Positions 1-8,899 are shown, numbered from the stretch's first letter. The stretch is 64,000 nt of DNA from an uncultured Muribaculaceae bacterium (GCA_947632485.1 CANRPJ010000012.1:1-64000), one strand, 5' to 3'. Notes: generated by a model from the letters alone, not told the origin. A program made the numbers and translations.

Positions 1-149
1 AACTTGGCAAGAGTTATACATATCATGTAACCGTTTCAGGATCAGAGACAGACCTCGAACCTATCGTATTTGAAACGGCTACTGACATGAATCTCAATTG
101 GAGCGAAGTTAATACAGACAATGTTAATCTGAGCTTCTCCGCCAACTAA
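1..149 (+). CDS. Fimbrillin-family protein, C-terminal end only
   Basis: The frame is open from the window edge and stops with TAA at 147-149. The roughly 48 visible residues begin GKSYTYHVTVSG and finish in a short hydrophilic tail. This G-x-x-Y-x-Y-x-V strand followed by a tail with an NW or W motif is how many Bacteroidales fimbrillin-like lipoproteins end, and two complete fimbrillin-type genes follow directly. It is probably another pilus subunit of the same locus. A strong terminator-like hairpin follows at 186-222, so it may be the last gene of its own transcript. The N-terminus, lipobox and domain order cannot be seen, and the family call rests on the tail and the context. Confidence 0.6.
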   Translation, partial: LGKSYTYHVTVSGSETDLEPIVFETATDMNLNWSEVNTDNVNLSFSAN

Positions 150-185
150 TCATCAGCTAATAGCTAACTGATAATCTGATTTCTC

Positions 186-222
186 AGGGGTTGCGCCTTC
201 GGGCGCGAACGGCGCAACCCCT
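186..222 (+). terminator. Rho-independent terminator-like hairpin after the first fimbrial subunit
   Basis: A 12-bp perfect stem is formed by AGGGGTTGCGCC (186-197) and GGCGCAACCCCT (211-222) around a 13-nt loop, followed by TTCATT. The run of T is short, but the stem is very stable. A smaller hairpin (GGT AAAC ACC followed by six T) follows at about 243-260. Together they separate the first fimbrial subunit from the gene starting at 300. Confidence 0.7.
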
Positions 223-299
223 TTCATTACTCACCTCATAAAGGGGTAAACACCTTTTTTAGATCTGCATATGCAAGATCCAACTCACACTTTCATGCC

Positions 300-1376
300 A
301 TGCACGCAAAACATATATACCTCTCAATCTTAACTATAGCTTCGATGGCCGCTACTGCATGCTCATCGCAAAGCCAATCCGCCGACGAAATAGCCAGCGG
401 ATCGGAGATGCGTTTCCTCGCTAATACAGATACGAGAGCAGCCGTCGTCAACAGCAGTACTATCAAAGACACGCCATTCGAGGTCTACGGTGAATACATC
501 AGCACCTCCGACCCCGCCTCCTCCCACACTCAGCTCTTCGACGCCACCCCCGTTACATTCACCGACGGAGCGTGGACCTACGGCACGCCCGAATACTGGA
601 TGCCCGGTAACACCTACTCCTTCATCGCAATGCACCCCGCCGTTGCCGTTGAAGGCCTCACCAACAAAGAATACACCTTAGACAGCCAGCAACTGTCGTT
701 CACATACACCCTCCCCTCCGACTATACCAAAACCACTGACCTGCTGACTGCCGTACACCGCCGTCAGTACACCCTCGGTGCCACACCCACCACACCCGTA
801 TCCTTCAACTTCGCCCACGCCCTCGCCCGCCTCAACTTCATAGTAAATGTAGCCGCGATTGGCCAGAATAACACTACATCGAGCGTATTGATTACTAACC
901 TCACGCTTAAAAACATAAGCAATAGCGCTACCTACACCATCTCGCCGGCTCCTCTCGGCTCAAACCATGAAAACTATGATTTCGTAGCAGAGTGGAGCAA
1001 TCACTCAGAAGCTACGGCTCCCCTCTTTGATTATAAGCCTAATGCAGGAAACGGCGTGAGGGTTAATGCAGGAAATAAATATGAATTCTTTTCATCTAAT
1101 AATGCCGTTCTCGCTATTCCGCAACTCCTTACCTCGAATCTTGAAATTACAATAACCTATATAAGAACCGTTAATGGAACACCTCAGGATCCTGAGACCG
1201 TTACCGGCAATCTCTATTCCGTTGCTTTGACTAACCACGGAGGTCGTTGGAGCGTCGGACAAAGCTACACCTATTCATTCACCTTGGGAGGCGAAGAGCA
1301 TATTGTGTTCAATACCCCGGTGGTAACGCCTTGGCATGAAGATGAAGGAGCTAACTATATAATCTCTGACTATTAA
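300..1376 (+). CDS. Fimbrillin-family lipoprotein (Mfa/FimA-like)
   Basis: The 358-residue protein starts with a signal peptide and a lipobox-like ATAC, giving a predicted acylated Cys21. It then has an acidic linker, a TRA segment near residue 46 and the layout usual for the Mfa-like_1/fimbrillin family: FEVYGEY, a Trp-Tyr pair before EYWMPGN, YSFIAMHP, and a conserved FNFAHALARLNF strand. Subunits of this kind are exported as lipoproteins, trimmed by an Arg-specific protease and assembled into fimbriae by donor-strand exchange. Whether this one is a stalk, anchor or accessory subunit cannot be read from the sequence. The next gene starts 7 bases downstream, so the two are certainly co-transcribed. 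Base composition is more AT-rich in the second half than in the chromosomal backbone. Confidence 0.8.
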   Translation: MHAKHIYLSILTIASMAATACSSQSQSADEIASGSEMRFLANTDTRAAVVNSSTIKDTPFEVYGEYISTSDPASSHTQLFDATPVTFTDGAWTYGTPEYWMPGNTYSFIAMHPAVAVEGLTNKEYTLDSQQLSFTYTLPSDYTKTTDLLTAVHRRQYTLGATPTTPVSFNFAHALARLNFIVNVAAIGQNNTTSSVLITNLTLKNISNSATYTISPAPLGSNHENYDFVAEWSNHSEATAPLFDYKPNAGNGVRVNAGNKYEFFSSNNAVLAIPQLLTSNLEITITYIRTVNGTPQDPETVTGNLYSVALTNHGGRWSVGQSYTYSFTLGGEEHIVFNTPVVTPWHEDEGANYIISDY

Positions 1377-1383
1377 ATCAGCA

Positions 1384-2568
1384 ATGTCAATGAAACATCT
1401 GATCAAAAATATAACCTATTCGCTCGCCGCTATCTCGCTTCTGGCATCTTGCAGTAGTGACAACGAACCACGTATCGCGCTGTCAAACGGCGACTATATC
1501 GTATTCGGACAACCATGGATCAATCTTGATGCCACCACGGGCAATTTTGCAGAGAATGCAGAAACCCGCGCTACTCTGCTTACTGCAGTCAACGAATTCG
1601 TAGTATGGGGATACTGCGTACCGAAGAATATTTCGGGATCTGATGATGCAAGCCGCGTAAGCGCAGACTGGAACGATAAATCTACCGACTTCACTGGCAC
1701 TAACGATGGCGGAGCGGACCTCGCCTATTTAGCCAAGGCTATAGTGAACACCACCGATCCAAACAACTATAACAACGGAACTCTTTGCAAATGGAATGAT
1801 ACTAAAGATGCTCAGTATTCATTCATTGCCATCGCCCCGGGAAATGCTACTTACAGCATGACTAAATCATCGATGGCTGGAAAAAAAGGGCCACGCCTCA
1901 ATATTACCCTCAATAGGAATGCCACGAGCTCAATTGATACTAAGTTAGACCGTACCGAGCAGCCCGATATATTGGTCGCTGCCAAATTTGACCATAAAAA
2001 GAAAGATGGACAGGTCACACTCTCCTTCTTCCACATCATGACGGCGCTAAGATTCCGTTTTCACAACCACTCCAAAAAGGATCTCATCATTAAAGAGATG
2101 ACTTTCAAAGGGAATTTTCATCGCCGTGCCATAATTGATTTCACCACTGATGATCCGGTAGTAACTGTGCCCGACGATGATAATGCAGTTAACAGTTACG
2201 CAGGCACATTCACCATCATTGACTCTCCCCAGACTATTACTCATGGGTCGGAAGACTATGCCGGAGGCGATAATCCTGCTATCCTTATGTTGCTGCCAAA
2301 TCCTGATGGTACTATCGACCAAGACGGCAAATATGTGCTTGGAAGTGAAAAGTCAATTGATATCACTTACCGGTTTGCTGACGACCCCGAAGATATGGAA
2401 CGGACATTTACTACTCCCGACAACTTGACACTACATTATCTGCCACAGCCCAATACTCTCCATACCGCCCATTTCAATTTCATAGGCGATAGTTTTGTGC
2501 TCACTTTCCAGGCCGACGATGAGAAAAACTGGGAAAACGGTTCCGACAATAATTTCACAATCAAATAA
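1384..2568 (+). CDS. Fimbrillin-family lipoprotein, second subunit
   Basis: This 394-residue protein has a signal peptide ending in the lipobox LLASC (Cys23 from the ATG at 1384, Cys21 if translation starts at the in-frame ATG at 1390, which looks at least as good). A TRA motif at about residue 62 precedes NEFVVWGYC, then a long mid-part with YSFIAIAPGNA and LSFFHIMTALRFRF. Those are the signature strands of fimbrillin-type proteins, in the same order as in the gene before it. It is probably a further structural or accessory subunit of the same fimbria. The spacing is 7 bases upstream and 36 bases to the tip-like gene downstream. The two subunits are not close sequence copies of each other, so this is not a recent tandem duplication. 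Confidence 0.8.
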   Translation: MSMKHLIKNITYSLAAISLLASCSSDNEPRIALSNGDYIVFGQPWINLDATTGNFAENAETRATLLTAVNEFVVWGYCVPKNISGSDDASRVSADWNDKSTDFTGTNDGGADLAYLAKAIVNTTDPNNYNNGTLCKWNDTKDAQYSFIAIAPGNATYSMTKSSMAGKKGPRLNITLNRNATSSIDTKLDRTEQPDILVAAKFDHKKKDGQVTLSFFHIMTALRFRFHNHSKKDLIIKEMTFKGNFHRRAIIDFTTDDPVVTVPDDDNAVNSYAGTFTIIDSPQTITHGSEDYAGGDNPAILMLLPNPDGTIDQDGKYVLGSEKSIDITYRFADDPEDMERTFTTPDNLTLHYLPQPNTLHTAHFNFIGDSFVLTFQADDEKNWENGSDNNFTIK

Positions 2569-2604
2569 GCAACTACCTGATATATCAGCTAATAAAAGTT
2601 ATCC

Positions 2605-5403
2605 ATGATAAAATCAATCATCAGATATATTGCTCTCGGTGCTCTGGTGGCGACCGCCTCCTGCACCGATGATTTCGGACTGCGCAATCAAACTCCCGCA
2701 GGTGAAGGCCAGAGCACCTTGATGTTCCGCTGCGCCGATATGCTGGAGGTATATAAAGGCCCTGATAACTATGCCACTCGAGCAGGAGGTCCGAAAAAAG
2801 ACAAGGAGAAGCAAATCAAGACTCTCCACATTTTCTTCTTCGACTACGATACAGGAAAACTACTGACCCCAGACCCAGAAAACTTCTATGCGTATAAAAA
2901 AATCAATTTTGATAAACCTGAGAATCTTGCGCTTATAGATATCCCAACAGGAAATGGAGTATCTCTTTTTAAGGAAGATTATAGGAGTGTTCGTGTAGTT
3001 GCCATCGCCAACATCGATGCCACTGACGAGGCCGTCGACTCTTACGATGAGGCCAATACATTCAAAACAGCCGACACTCCTAACGGTCGTATCCAGCAAA
3101 GCGGTCGCGCCGTTGGTGGTATACCTCGAGAAATAACCTGCTACGACGACCTTAAGCAATGGGTCTACTATCCCCGTATCCGAATGAGCGAAGATGGCTC
3201 CAATGGTGATATATCGGAGCTTCCCGATGCCGGAATGCCTATGATTGGAGAGAGCGAAGGTCCAATTAACCTTTATGGAAAAGCTTATTCGGAAGATCCG
3301 CAGTCGCTTGTGATCAATATGCGAGCTCTGATGGCCAAAGTCAATGTATCGGTAGAGCTCGATCCGGATCAGTTCACATCTGATCTGCCTACGCTCACCA
3401 TCAATGAATACGGTGTGCTCAATATGCCTATTGCAGTACCCTTCACTGAACCTCAGGGAGGTCTGCAAGAGGGGAAAGAATGGACTAAAACAGATCCTGA
3501 TGATTTAGACGTAAAAGGAGGATATTTCGAGACGTACGACGTCACGAAGCAACCCATGTTCCATAAAGGCACCACCCCTTCCGACTGGGAGCATAACAGC
3601 TGTGAGCAAGAAGCTCACGAGTTTACGACAAAGATTGAGCCTATTACCATCAATAAAGATGCGGCACCTATCACATTCTCTTACTACACCTTCGAGAATG
3701 TAAATATGCCTAACTATAGCGCAAAAAGAGCTTCAAACATTGAGGATCCGGATAAACAACTTAATGCTTTCAAAGACGAGCTTTATAATCCTCAGGTTGA
3801 TCATAAAGAAGGATATATACCTAACTATCCTAAAGGCGTAGGAGAGGCTGATTATCAGCGCTGGAAACCTACTATAGCCTACCAGCACCGTGCATCTGCT
3901 CTAATTCTCAAAGGTTCCTACACCACCCATCAGGGACTTACTTATCAGGCACAGTTCACCGTTTATCTGGGGCGCGATACCGATATCGACTTCCAGGTAA
4001 AGCGTAACTATCAATACGACAACAATATCATAATAAAAGGTCTGGATTATGTGCGCAATACAACCGATGAGGTCTATACCTTCGACGGCCGCGTCAACCT
4101 TAAATATGATAACCCCCTCTATCTTGCTGTTGTAGAGGAGCGGCATGTAGATGCCCATGCTACAGCCCTGCCCGTCGATGTCTGGCTCATGAACTATGAA
4201 GACTTCACTCCCGAGCCTGAAGATTACTACACCGACGTAACTTTTACTATTCCTAATGACTCCAGTAACCCTGGCGGAAATCCACGCGACTGGATCCAGA
4301 TGGTGATGATTCCGCGTGAGGAGATGCAAAGCGCTGATGGTCGTTTCTATGCAGGATCAGGAGCAGAAAAGTATTTCTACACCAGACTCCTCGAAGATAT
4401 AAAGACCCGACCAGATGTAGTTCTTGGTGGAGGCGAAAACGGTGCCTACGAAGGTCATGTAGCCGGAGCTCAGTGTGGATCAGAGGTTACTGTTAGTTGC
4501 ACACCTAATTTAAATAACTCCCGCTCACGCGTTTATTTCTACATCGATGAAAACGTTGGAGAAGTAGGTAATGGTGCTGACCGCAGCGTAGATATTGAAG
4601 TTACGTACCACGCCTACAATAAAGATTCTGATGGTACTATATCCAATGAAGTGAAAGTCACCAGAACCCTTACCATCGAGCAGCGAGGACTCCTCAAAGT
4701 CCCGTCTACTCATCCCGAGGGAGGAAATGTACCCGAGACTTACATCGAATACTATGAAGAGTATCTTGACCACAATGACCCGCTTGAAGAGCATCTTTCA
4801 GGTGACGTCTACGAAAATGGTTTGGAATGGGGTTTGAACAACGTGAGAATATTCCGCAGAAGACTTAATCCTGGTAATGGAACATTTAACAATCCAGAAG
4901 ATGATTATAGTCACCAAGTTTATACAAAGACGGGCGCCTTTGCTATGATGCGATGGGTATTTAACCGTACTGATGTTGTTTCGGTGACTACAGTTAATCT
5001 TTTTAACGATAAAGAAAATAAACCGGCATCGGCATTCCATTATTGCTTAGGGAAAAATAAAAGAGACTACGACGGCTCATTTGCTCTAGGAACCTCTGGA
5101 ACGAAAGGGTGGTATCTACCGGGAATCCGCGAATTGGAAACTGCTCTGGTGGCCTATTATACAACTTTCGATGACTTCCAAGGAAAGATGTACTGGTCTT
5201 GTGCTTGTGGAGAGGACGGTGCAAATGCTGTAGGAATATACAATTCTGAAGATCGCACCCACTCACGAGCCACTAGCGTATCAATCTCAACAAATAATAA
5301 TGGCACACAAAGTATTGATTATTTGAAAAGTGGTAATGGTCAAGATGGTTTCCAATTGCGTACTACCCCATTGCGCATCCGCGCTTTCTATTCAAAGAAC
5401 TGA
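2605..5403 (+). CDS. Large fimbrial lipoprotein, probable tip or adhesin subunit (DUF4906-like)
   Basis: The 932-residue protein has a lipobox TASC (Cys20) and the start expected of minor fimbrial components: a STLMFRC strand, an ATRAGG motif near residue 58, and KTLHIFFFDYDTG. The middle part resembles the DUF4906 proteins found at the end of Bacteroidales fimbrial operons. The last 150 residues contain WYLPGIRELE, MYWSCACGEDG and GFQLRTTPLRIRAF, like the Fib_succ_major/DUF1566 module often placed at the C-terminus of surface adhesins. The position as last and largest gene of the operon, followed by a terminator, fits a tip protein. The ligand is unknown. The DUF4906 assignment is from memory of the family, so treat it as likely rather than certain. 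Confidence 0.7.
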   Translation: MIKSIIRYIALGALVATASCTDDFGLRNQTPAGEGQSTLMFRCADMLEVYKGPDNYATRAGGPKKDKEKQIKTLHIFFFDYDTGKLLTPDPENFYAYKKINFDKPENLALIDIPTGNGVSLFKEDYRSVRVVAIANIDATDEAVDSYDEANTFKTADTPNGRIQQSGRAVGGIPREITCYDDLKQWVYYPRIRMSEDGSNGDISELPDAGMPMIGESEGPINLYGKAYSEDPQSLVINMRALMAKVNVSVELDPDQFTSDLPTLTINEYGVLNMPIAVPFTEPQGGLQEGKEWTKTDPDDLDVKGGYFETYDVTKQPMFHKGTTPSDWEHNSCEQEAHEFTTKIEPITINKDAAPITFSYYTFENVNMPNYSAKRASNIEDPDKQLNAFKDELYNPQVDHKEGYIPNYPKGVGEADYQRWKPTIAYQHRASALILKGSYTTHQGLTYQAQFTVYLGRDTDIDFQVKRNYQYDNNIIIKGLDYVRNTTDEVYTFDGRVNLKYDNPLYLAVVEERHVDAHATALPVDVWLMNYEDFTPEPEDYYTDVTFTIPNDSSNPGGNPRDWIQMVMIPREEMQSADGRFYAGSGAEKYFYTRLLEDIKTRPDVVLGGGENGAYEGHVAGAQCGSEVTVSCTPNLNNSRSRVYFYIDENVGEVGNGADRSVDIEVTYHAYNKDSDGTISNEVKVTRTLTIEQRGLLKVPSTHPEGGNVPETYIEYYEEYLDHNDPLEEHLSGDVYENGLEWGLNNVRIFRRRLNPGNGTFNNPEDDYSHQVYTKTGAFAMMRWVFNRTDVVSVTTVNLFNDKENKPASAFHYCLGKNKRDYDGSFALGTSGTKGWYLPGIRELETALVAYYTTFDDFQGKMYWSCACGEDGANAVGIYNSEDRTHSRATSVSISTNNNGTQSIDYLKSGNGQDGFQLRTTPLRIRAFYSKN

Positions 5404-5434
5404 TAATAAATCTGATTTTTCTTAGTCCAACCCA

Positions 5435-5473
5435 GCCCGTCTGAAGCGCCACAGCAGCTCAGACGGGCCTTTT
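5435..5473 (+). terminator. Terminator of the fimbrial operon
   Basis: GCCCGTCTGA (5435-5444) pairs perfectly with TCAGACGGGC (5459-5468) around a 14-nt loop and is followed by CTTTT. It lies 31 bases after the stop codon of the tip-like gene. Confidence 0.85.
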
Positions 5474-5497
5474 CATAAGTCCACCTCTCCGCCTTTC

Positions 5498-5527
5498 CCC
5501 GTTTAATCCCGTTTATTCCCGCTTAAT
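5498..5527. repeat. Three tandem 10-bp units
   Basis: CCCGTTTAAT, CCCGTTTATT and CCCGCTTAAT follow each other with no gap. The 10-base period is about one helical turn. It sits just after the fimbrial terminator; function unknown. Confidence 0.6.
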
Positions 5528-5550
5528 GTGGAGCACCCGCACAGACGCAA

Positions 5551-5582
5551 AGACGGGGAGCTTCTCACGAGGCCCCCCGTCT
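5551..5582. other. GC-rich hairpin in the intergenic region
   Basis: AGACGGGG (5551-5558) pairs with CCCCGTCT (5575-5582). There is no clear T tract on either side. It could act as a second, two-way transcription barrier. Confidence 0.4.
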
Positions 5583-5940
5583 TGCTGCCATAGAAGAGGC
5601 TCACGCCCGGTCTCCGGCAGACGATAGAAATTACTAATTCTATAACCCAAAATTTAGACAATGACGTTTTCCACTTCGTAATACTGGTAAGGCACTCAGA
5701 AAGTGGGTCATTCCTTTGCTGTCCGTCCCGCTGCCCTGCATCGCGCAGAGCCTGCGAACCGGCATGGAAAATCCATCACTATGAAAAAATAGAACTCGTC
5801 TCACTTTTTTCTCCTGTTGACTCCGGAGTGATCCGGAGCATGTTTTTAACCGTTGCTATTTTCCTTATTATCTAAACCGTTTCGTGTTTTTCAGTGTAAG
5901 TATAACGCAGCCCTATATGCAAATATTAGTGTAATAATGT
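5583..5940. other. Intergenic stretch without a recognisable gene
   Basis: I see no credible protein or structural RNA here. There are many stops in all frames. The stretch becomes strongly AT-rich after 5780. Short inverted repeats are present, for example around the CTCCGGAGTGATCCGGAG segment near 5822-5840. It separates the fimbrial operon from the repeat element beginning near 5950. Confidence 0.4.
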
Positions 5941-6040
5941 TAATATTTTCTTAAAACCACCCTTCGCTCCTCCTCCGCACCACCCTACCTCTGGTATACC
6001 CACCGTACCTTCGGTGCGATGCAACCACCCTCCTCCGAAT

Positions 6041-6129
6041 GCCCATGGAATGGGCATCTGACGGTAACCGCGGGTGCAAACCCGCGGTAGAACGTCCCCC
6101 ACCATCATAAACCCACAGCGTGGGTGCCT
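6041..6129 (+). repeat. Three-hairpin palindromic repeat, copy 1 (REP-like)
   Basis: Three short palindromes follow each other: GCCCATGGAATGGGC, ACCGCGGGTGCAAACCCGCGGT and ACCCACAGCGTGGGT. The same 89-base arrangement, in the same orientation and with high identity, recurs at 47580-47668. A conserved tail (GCCGGAGGCACGAGG, then GTACGACC) follows up to about 6200, and tail-like sequence is seen again near 47705 and 48410-48470. Such elements sit between genes and are typical of REP-type repeats moved by separate transposases. No transposase is in this window. The leftward open frame of about 115 codons that crosses it is a by-product of the palindromes. Confidence 0.8.
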
Positions 6130-6259
6130 CATACACACTTCTCCGCATCGTGCCGGAGGCACGAGGTTGTGGTTAGCCCCGTACGACCACAGGGAGTGCG
6201 GGGAGAGGAGCGACGATGCCATCTCTCCACCATTACATTTAAGATTTCTCTCCGAAAAA

Positions 6260-6291
6260 TTTGGAATTTTCAAAACAAAGCACTAACTTTG
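6260..6291 (+). promoter_or_regulatory. Consensus Bacteroidota promoter with no obvious gene
   Basis: TTTG (6260-6263), a 20-base spacer and TAACTTTG (6284-6291) match the -33/-7 consensus exactly. Transcription would start near 6298 and run rightwards through an ATG at 6342 into the 3' end of nhaD, which is on the other strand. The frame opened by that ATG stays open to 7703 but is entirely antisense to nhaD. The product may therefore be a short RNA or antisense transcript, or the promoter may be left over from a lost gene. Confidence 0.55.
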
Positions 6292-6370
6292 CACTCACAT
6301 TCACCGCTATTATTGTTTAACCATTTTAATTTCAAACATCAATGAAAACCTACAGTAGCAAACCCACACA

Positions 6371-6405
6371 AAACAGGCCGCCGAGATCAAGAAGACCCGG
6401 CGGCC
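6371..6405 (-). terminator. Terminator of nhaD
   Basis: On the leftward strand GGCCGCCG (6405-6398) pairs with CGGCGGCC (6383-6376) around a 14-nt loop, followed by TGTTTTGT. It lies 27 bases after the nhaD stop codon. The hairpin also works as a stem on the rightward strand but has no T tract there. Confidence 0.75.
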
Positions 6406-6431
6406 GAAAGCAGAAATATTTTTCTAAAGAA

Positions 6432-7829
6432 TCACTTCAGAAGCATCACCTCAAGCACGTAAACTCCGGCGCCGCAGAGGTAGCCCAGCAGAGCCAGCAG
6501 AGTGAAGCGCTTCAGATACCAGCCGAACTGGATCTTCTCCAGACCCATGGCGATCACGCCGGCTGCAGAGCCGATAATCAGCATCGAGCCGCCAACGCCT
6601 GCGCAGTAGGAAAGGAACTCCCAGAACGTGCCGTCGACCATGAAGTTGGCCAGGAAGCCTTCGGTGCCGGTAGGCATCACGGGATACATGCCCATGGCTG
6701 CCGCTACGAGAGGCACATTGTCGACTATCGACGAGAGGATACCGAGCAGAAGGTCGATGATGTATACGTTGTGAACCGTATCGTCGAGGAACTGCGCCGT
6801 GGCCGCAAGGATTCCCGTGTGCTCAAGCACTGCCACTGCCAGCAGAATGCCCAGGAAGAAGAGAATCGACGGCATATCGATGCGCGAGATCACGCGCGGA
6901 AGCCTGTTCTCCTGCGACCGGTCAAGATGCTTGCCGTTGTAGAGGATCTCAGTGTAGATCCAGAGCAGGCCGAGCACCAGCAGAATGCCGATGAAGGGAG
7001 GCAGATGGGTGACCGACTTGAAGATAGGCACGAAGATAAGGCCGCCCACTCCGAGATAGAAGATGCGCTTGCGCTCCTTGGTGGTCACTACCGTGCTCAC
7101 CGCCGAGCCGATGTTCTGAATCGGCTGCAGCTGGCCCTTGAGCCAATGCTGCGCTATAAGCACCGGCACCACGCAGGCCACGATACTCGGAATCAACACA
7201 AACTTGATAAGAGCCAGAGCCGTGACGTTGCCCTTCACCCAGAGCATGATCGTGGTGACATCGCCGATGGGCGACCACGCGCCGCCCGTGTTGGCAGCTA
7301 TCACGATCATCGAGGCGTAGAGCCAGCGTTCGTGCTGATCGGATACGAGCTTGCGCAGAAGCATCAGCATCACGATCGTGGTCGTCAGGTTGTCGAGGAT
7401 TGCGGAAAGGATAAACGTGACGCCACAGATCACCCAGAGCAGACGCGTCTTGTTGCGCGTGGTGATCCGGTCGGTTATTACCGAGAAGCCTCCGTGGACA
7501 TCTACGAGCTCTACGATCGTCATGGCGCCGATCAGGAAGAAGAGCGTCTGCGTGATATCGCCCAGACTCTCTACGAGCTCTACGTTAAGCACATACTGGA
7601 GCGCCTGATGAGCCAGACTCTCCTTCTCAAGTCCCGCAGTGGTGGCCACATACTCCGCCAGCTCCTGACCGCTCACCATCGGCACGAAGATATCTGCGCA
7701 TAGAGCGTAGACTATCCAGAGCGCGACGCCAAGCACCAGAGCCACGGCAGTCTTGTCGACCTTCAGCGGATGTTCGAGGGCGATCGCGATATATCCGATC
7801 ACGAATATCGCCACAAGCAACATAATCAT
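6432..7829 (-). CDS. nhaD: Na+/H+ antiporter, NhaD family
   Basis: A 465-residue polytopic membrane protein with about 12 hydrophobic segments. It opens with a signal-like first helix (MIMLLVAIFVIGYIAIALE), followed by HPLKVDKTAVAL, then FFLIGAMTIVELVDVHGGF. The two segments ILDNLTTTIVMLMLLRKL and AANTGGAWSPIGDVTTIMLW carry the Asp/Asn-Thr signatures of the NhaD/ArsB ion-transporter superfamily. It exports Na+ in exchange for protons, setting internal pH and sodium tolerance. Length is normal for NhaD. It is monocistronic: its own promoter lies upstream (7873-7904) and a terminator downstream. A 453-codon open frame on the opposite strand is a shadow of this gene. Confidence 0.92.
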   Translation of the reverse strand: MIMLLVAIFVIGYIAIALEHPLKVDKTAVALVLGVALWIVYALCADIFVPMVSGQELAEYVATTAGLEKESLAHQALQYVLNVELVESLGDITQTLFFLIGAMTIVELVDVHGGFSVITDRITTRNKTRLLWVICGVTFILSAILDNLTTTIVMLMLLRKLVSDQHERWLYASMIVIAANTGGAWSPIGDVTTIMLWVKGNVTALALIKFVLIPSIVACVVPVLIAQHWLKGQLQPIQNIGSAVSTVVTTKERKRIFYLGVGGLIFVPIFKSVTHLPPFIGILLVLGLLWIYTEILYNGKHLDRSQENRLPRVISRIDMPSILFFLGILLAVAVLEHTGILAATAQFLDDTVHNVYIIDLLLGILSSIVDNVPLVAAAMGMYPVMPTGTEGFLANFMVDGTFWEFLSYCAGVGGSMLIIGSAAGVIAMGLEKIQFGWYLKRFTLLALLGYLCGAGVYVLEVMLLK

Positions 7830-7872
7830 GGTGATTCTGAGGTATTTAGTTGTTTTGTTGTAATTCGCGTTA

Positions 7873-7904
7873 CAAAATTAGCCATTTATTCTGCGGCCAC
7901 CAAC
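7873..7904 (-). promoter_or_regulatory. Probable nhaD promoter
   Basis: On the leftward strand GTTG (7904-7901), 20 bases, then TAATTTTG (7880-7873). The -7 element is perfect and the -33 element is one base off TTTG. The predicted start is about 35 bases before the nhaD ATG. Confidence 0.6.
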
Positions 7905-7937
7905 GCCATACCCCAATTTTTTCAAGAAAAGTTTGCC

Positions 7938-8888
7938 TCAGGCCAGTCCGGCGCGCCTCAGCGCAGCGCTGTCGATAGGACTGCGGTCGGGATAGAGGCG
8001 CAGGTATTCCTCGCGCGTGCGCTTCCAGCGCCGGTGGCTCCAGAGCCAGTATTGAGGCTCACGGCAGATCGTAGCCTCCAGATGGCGGAAGTAGCGCTCC
8101 GTAACTACATACTCCGGTTCCTCAGCCGCATTGTCGGCCAGCTTCACGAACCGCCCTACATAGTAGCCCCGACGCGGCCGGCTCATGTCAATGTACCAGG
8201 CCGACGTCTTCAGCTTGCGCGCCATTCGCTCGCCCCCGCTGTAGACGGGCGTATCGTGGTTCAGGAAATCGGCCCAGAAATGAGTGCCGTCATAGCCAGG
8301 CACCTGGTCGGCTATATACCCCGTCACCGACGCGAAGCCGTCGCGATGCCAGGTCAGAAGCACCCGCATCGTCTCCTTCATCGGCACCGACACCGCGCCG
8401 AAGCGCGACCGAAGCCGAAGAAATATGGCATCGGAAAGCCCGCTCTCCAGCGGGTGGTATATCTGCGCGCACTTCGCCGAAGCAGGGAAATGAAGCGGCA
8501 GGCTGCTCACCCACTCCCAGTTGCAGTAGTGGCCCAGAAAAAGGCTCACGCTCCGGCCCGCCGACAGCTCGGCCGCCACCTCGTCGGCGCCCTCGAAGCG
8601 CATGCGGCGCTCGATACCGCTGCGGCTCATCGACGCCAGCTTAAGCGTCTCCACGCAATAGTCGCAGAGCCAGCTGTAGAATCTCCTCTCTATCCGCCTC
8701 AGCTCCGCCGTCGGCTTCTCCGGAAACGACGACGAGAGGTTGGCGCGCACTACCCCGACGCGGTAGCGCACCAACCGGTGCAGCACGAAAGCCAGGAAAT
8801 CGGAAAAAATGTAGACGAGCCTGAAAGGGAGCAGCGAGAAGAGCTTCACAACGCCCCAGACTACCGGCAGAAGCAGCTTTTCAGTCAT
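7938..8888 (-). CDS. Lipid A acyltransferase, LpxL/HtrB family
   Basis: The 316-residue protein matches the lysophospholipid acyltransferase (LpxL/HtrB) family in length and order. It has an N-terminal hydrophobic anchor (about residues 5-40), the catalytic H-x4-E motif within LGHYCNWEW near residue 122, the segment YIADQVPGYDG, and a C-terminal LWSHRRWK. These enzymes transfer the secondary acyl chains onto lipid A at the inner face of the cytoplasmic membrane. It lies 11 bases downstream of the TonB-like gene and is the last member of the pdxJ-exbB-exbD-tonB unit. Which acyl position it serves cannot be told from sequence. Confidence 0.88.
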   Translation of the reverse strand: MTEKLLLPVVWGVVKLFSLLPFRLVYIFSDFLAFVLHRLVRYRVGVVRANLSSSFPEKPTAELRRIERRFYSWLCDYCVETLKLASMSRSGIERRMRFEGADEVAAELSAGRSVSLFLGHYCNWEWVSSLPLHFPASAKCAQIYHPLESGLSDAIFLRLRSRFGAVSVPMKETMRVLLTWHRDGFASVTGYIADQVPGYDGTHFWADFLNHDTPVYSGGERMARKLKTSAWYIDMSRPRRGYYVGRFVKLADNAAEEPEYVVTERYFRHLEATICREPQYWLWSHRRWKRTREEYLRLYPDRSPIDSAALRRAGLA

Positions 8889-8899
8889 GGCCGGAAGAA

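Noticed and set aside
5521..5800. Possible structural RNA after the fimbrial operon
   Set aside because: I tested the GC-rich blocks by eye for tRNA, 6S, tmRNA and RNase P features and found none; only isolated hairpins remain.
5926..6273. 115-codon leftward frame over the repeat element
   Set aside because: Its sequence is the translation of the three palindromes (the TRGYRQMPIPWAF type), which recur at 47580; not a gene.
6342..7703. 453-codon rightward frame behind a perfect promoter
   Set aside because: It is fully antisense to nhaD, rich in His/Arg/Asp as reverse frames of GC-rich membrane genes are, and matches no family; nhaD motifs on the other strand are intact.
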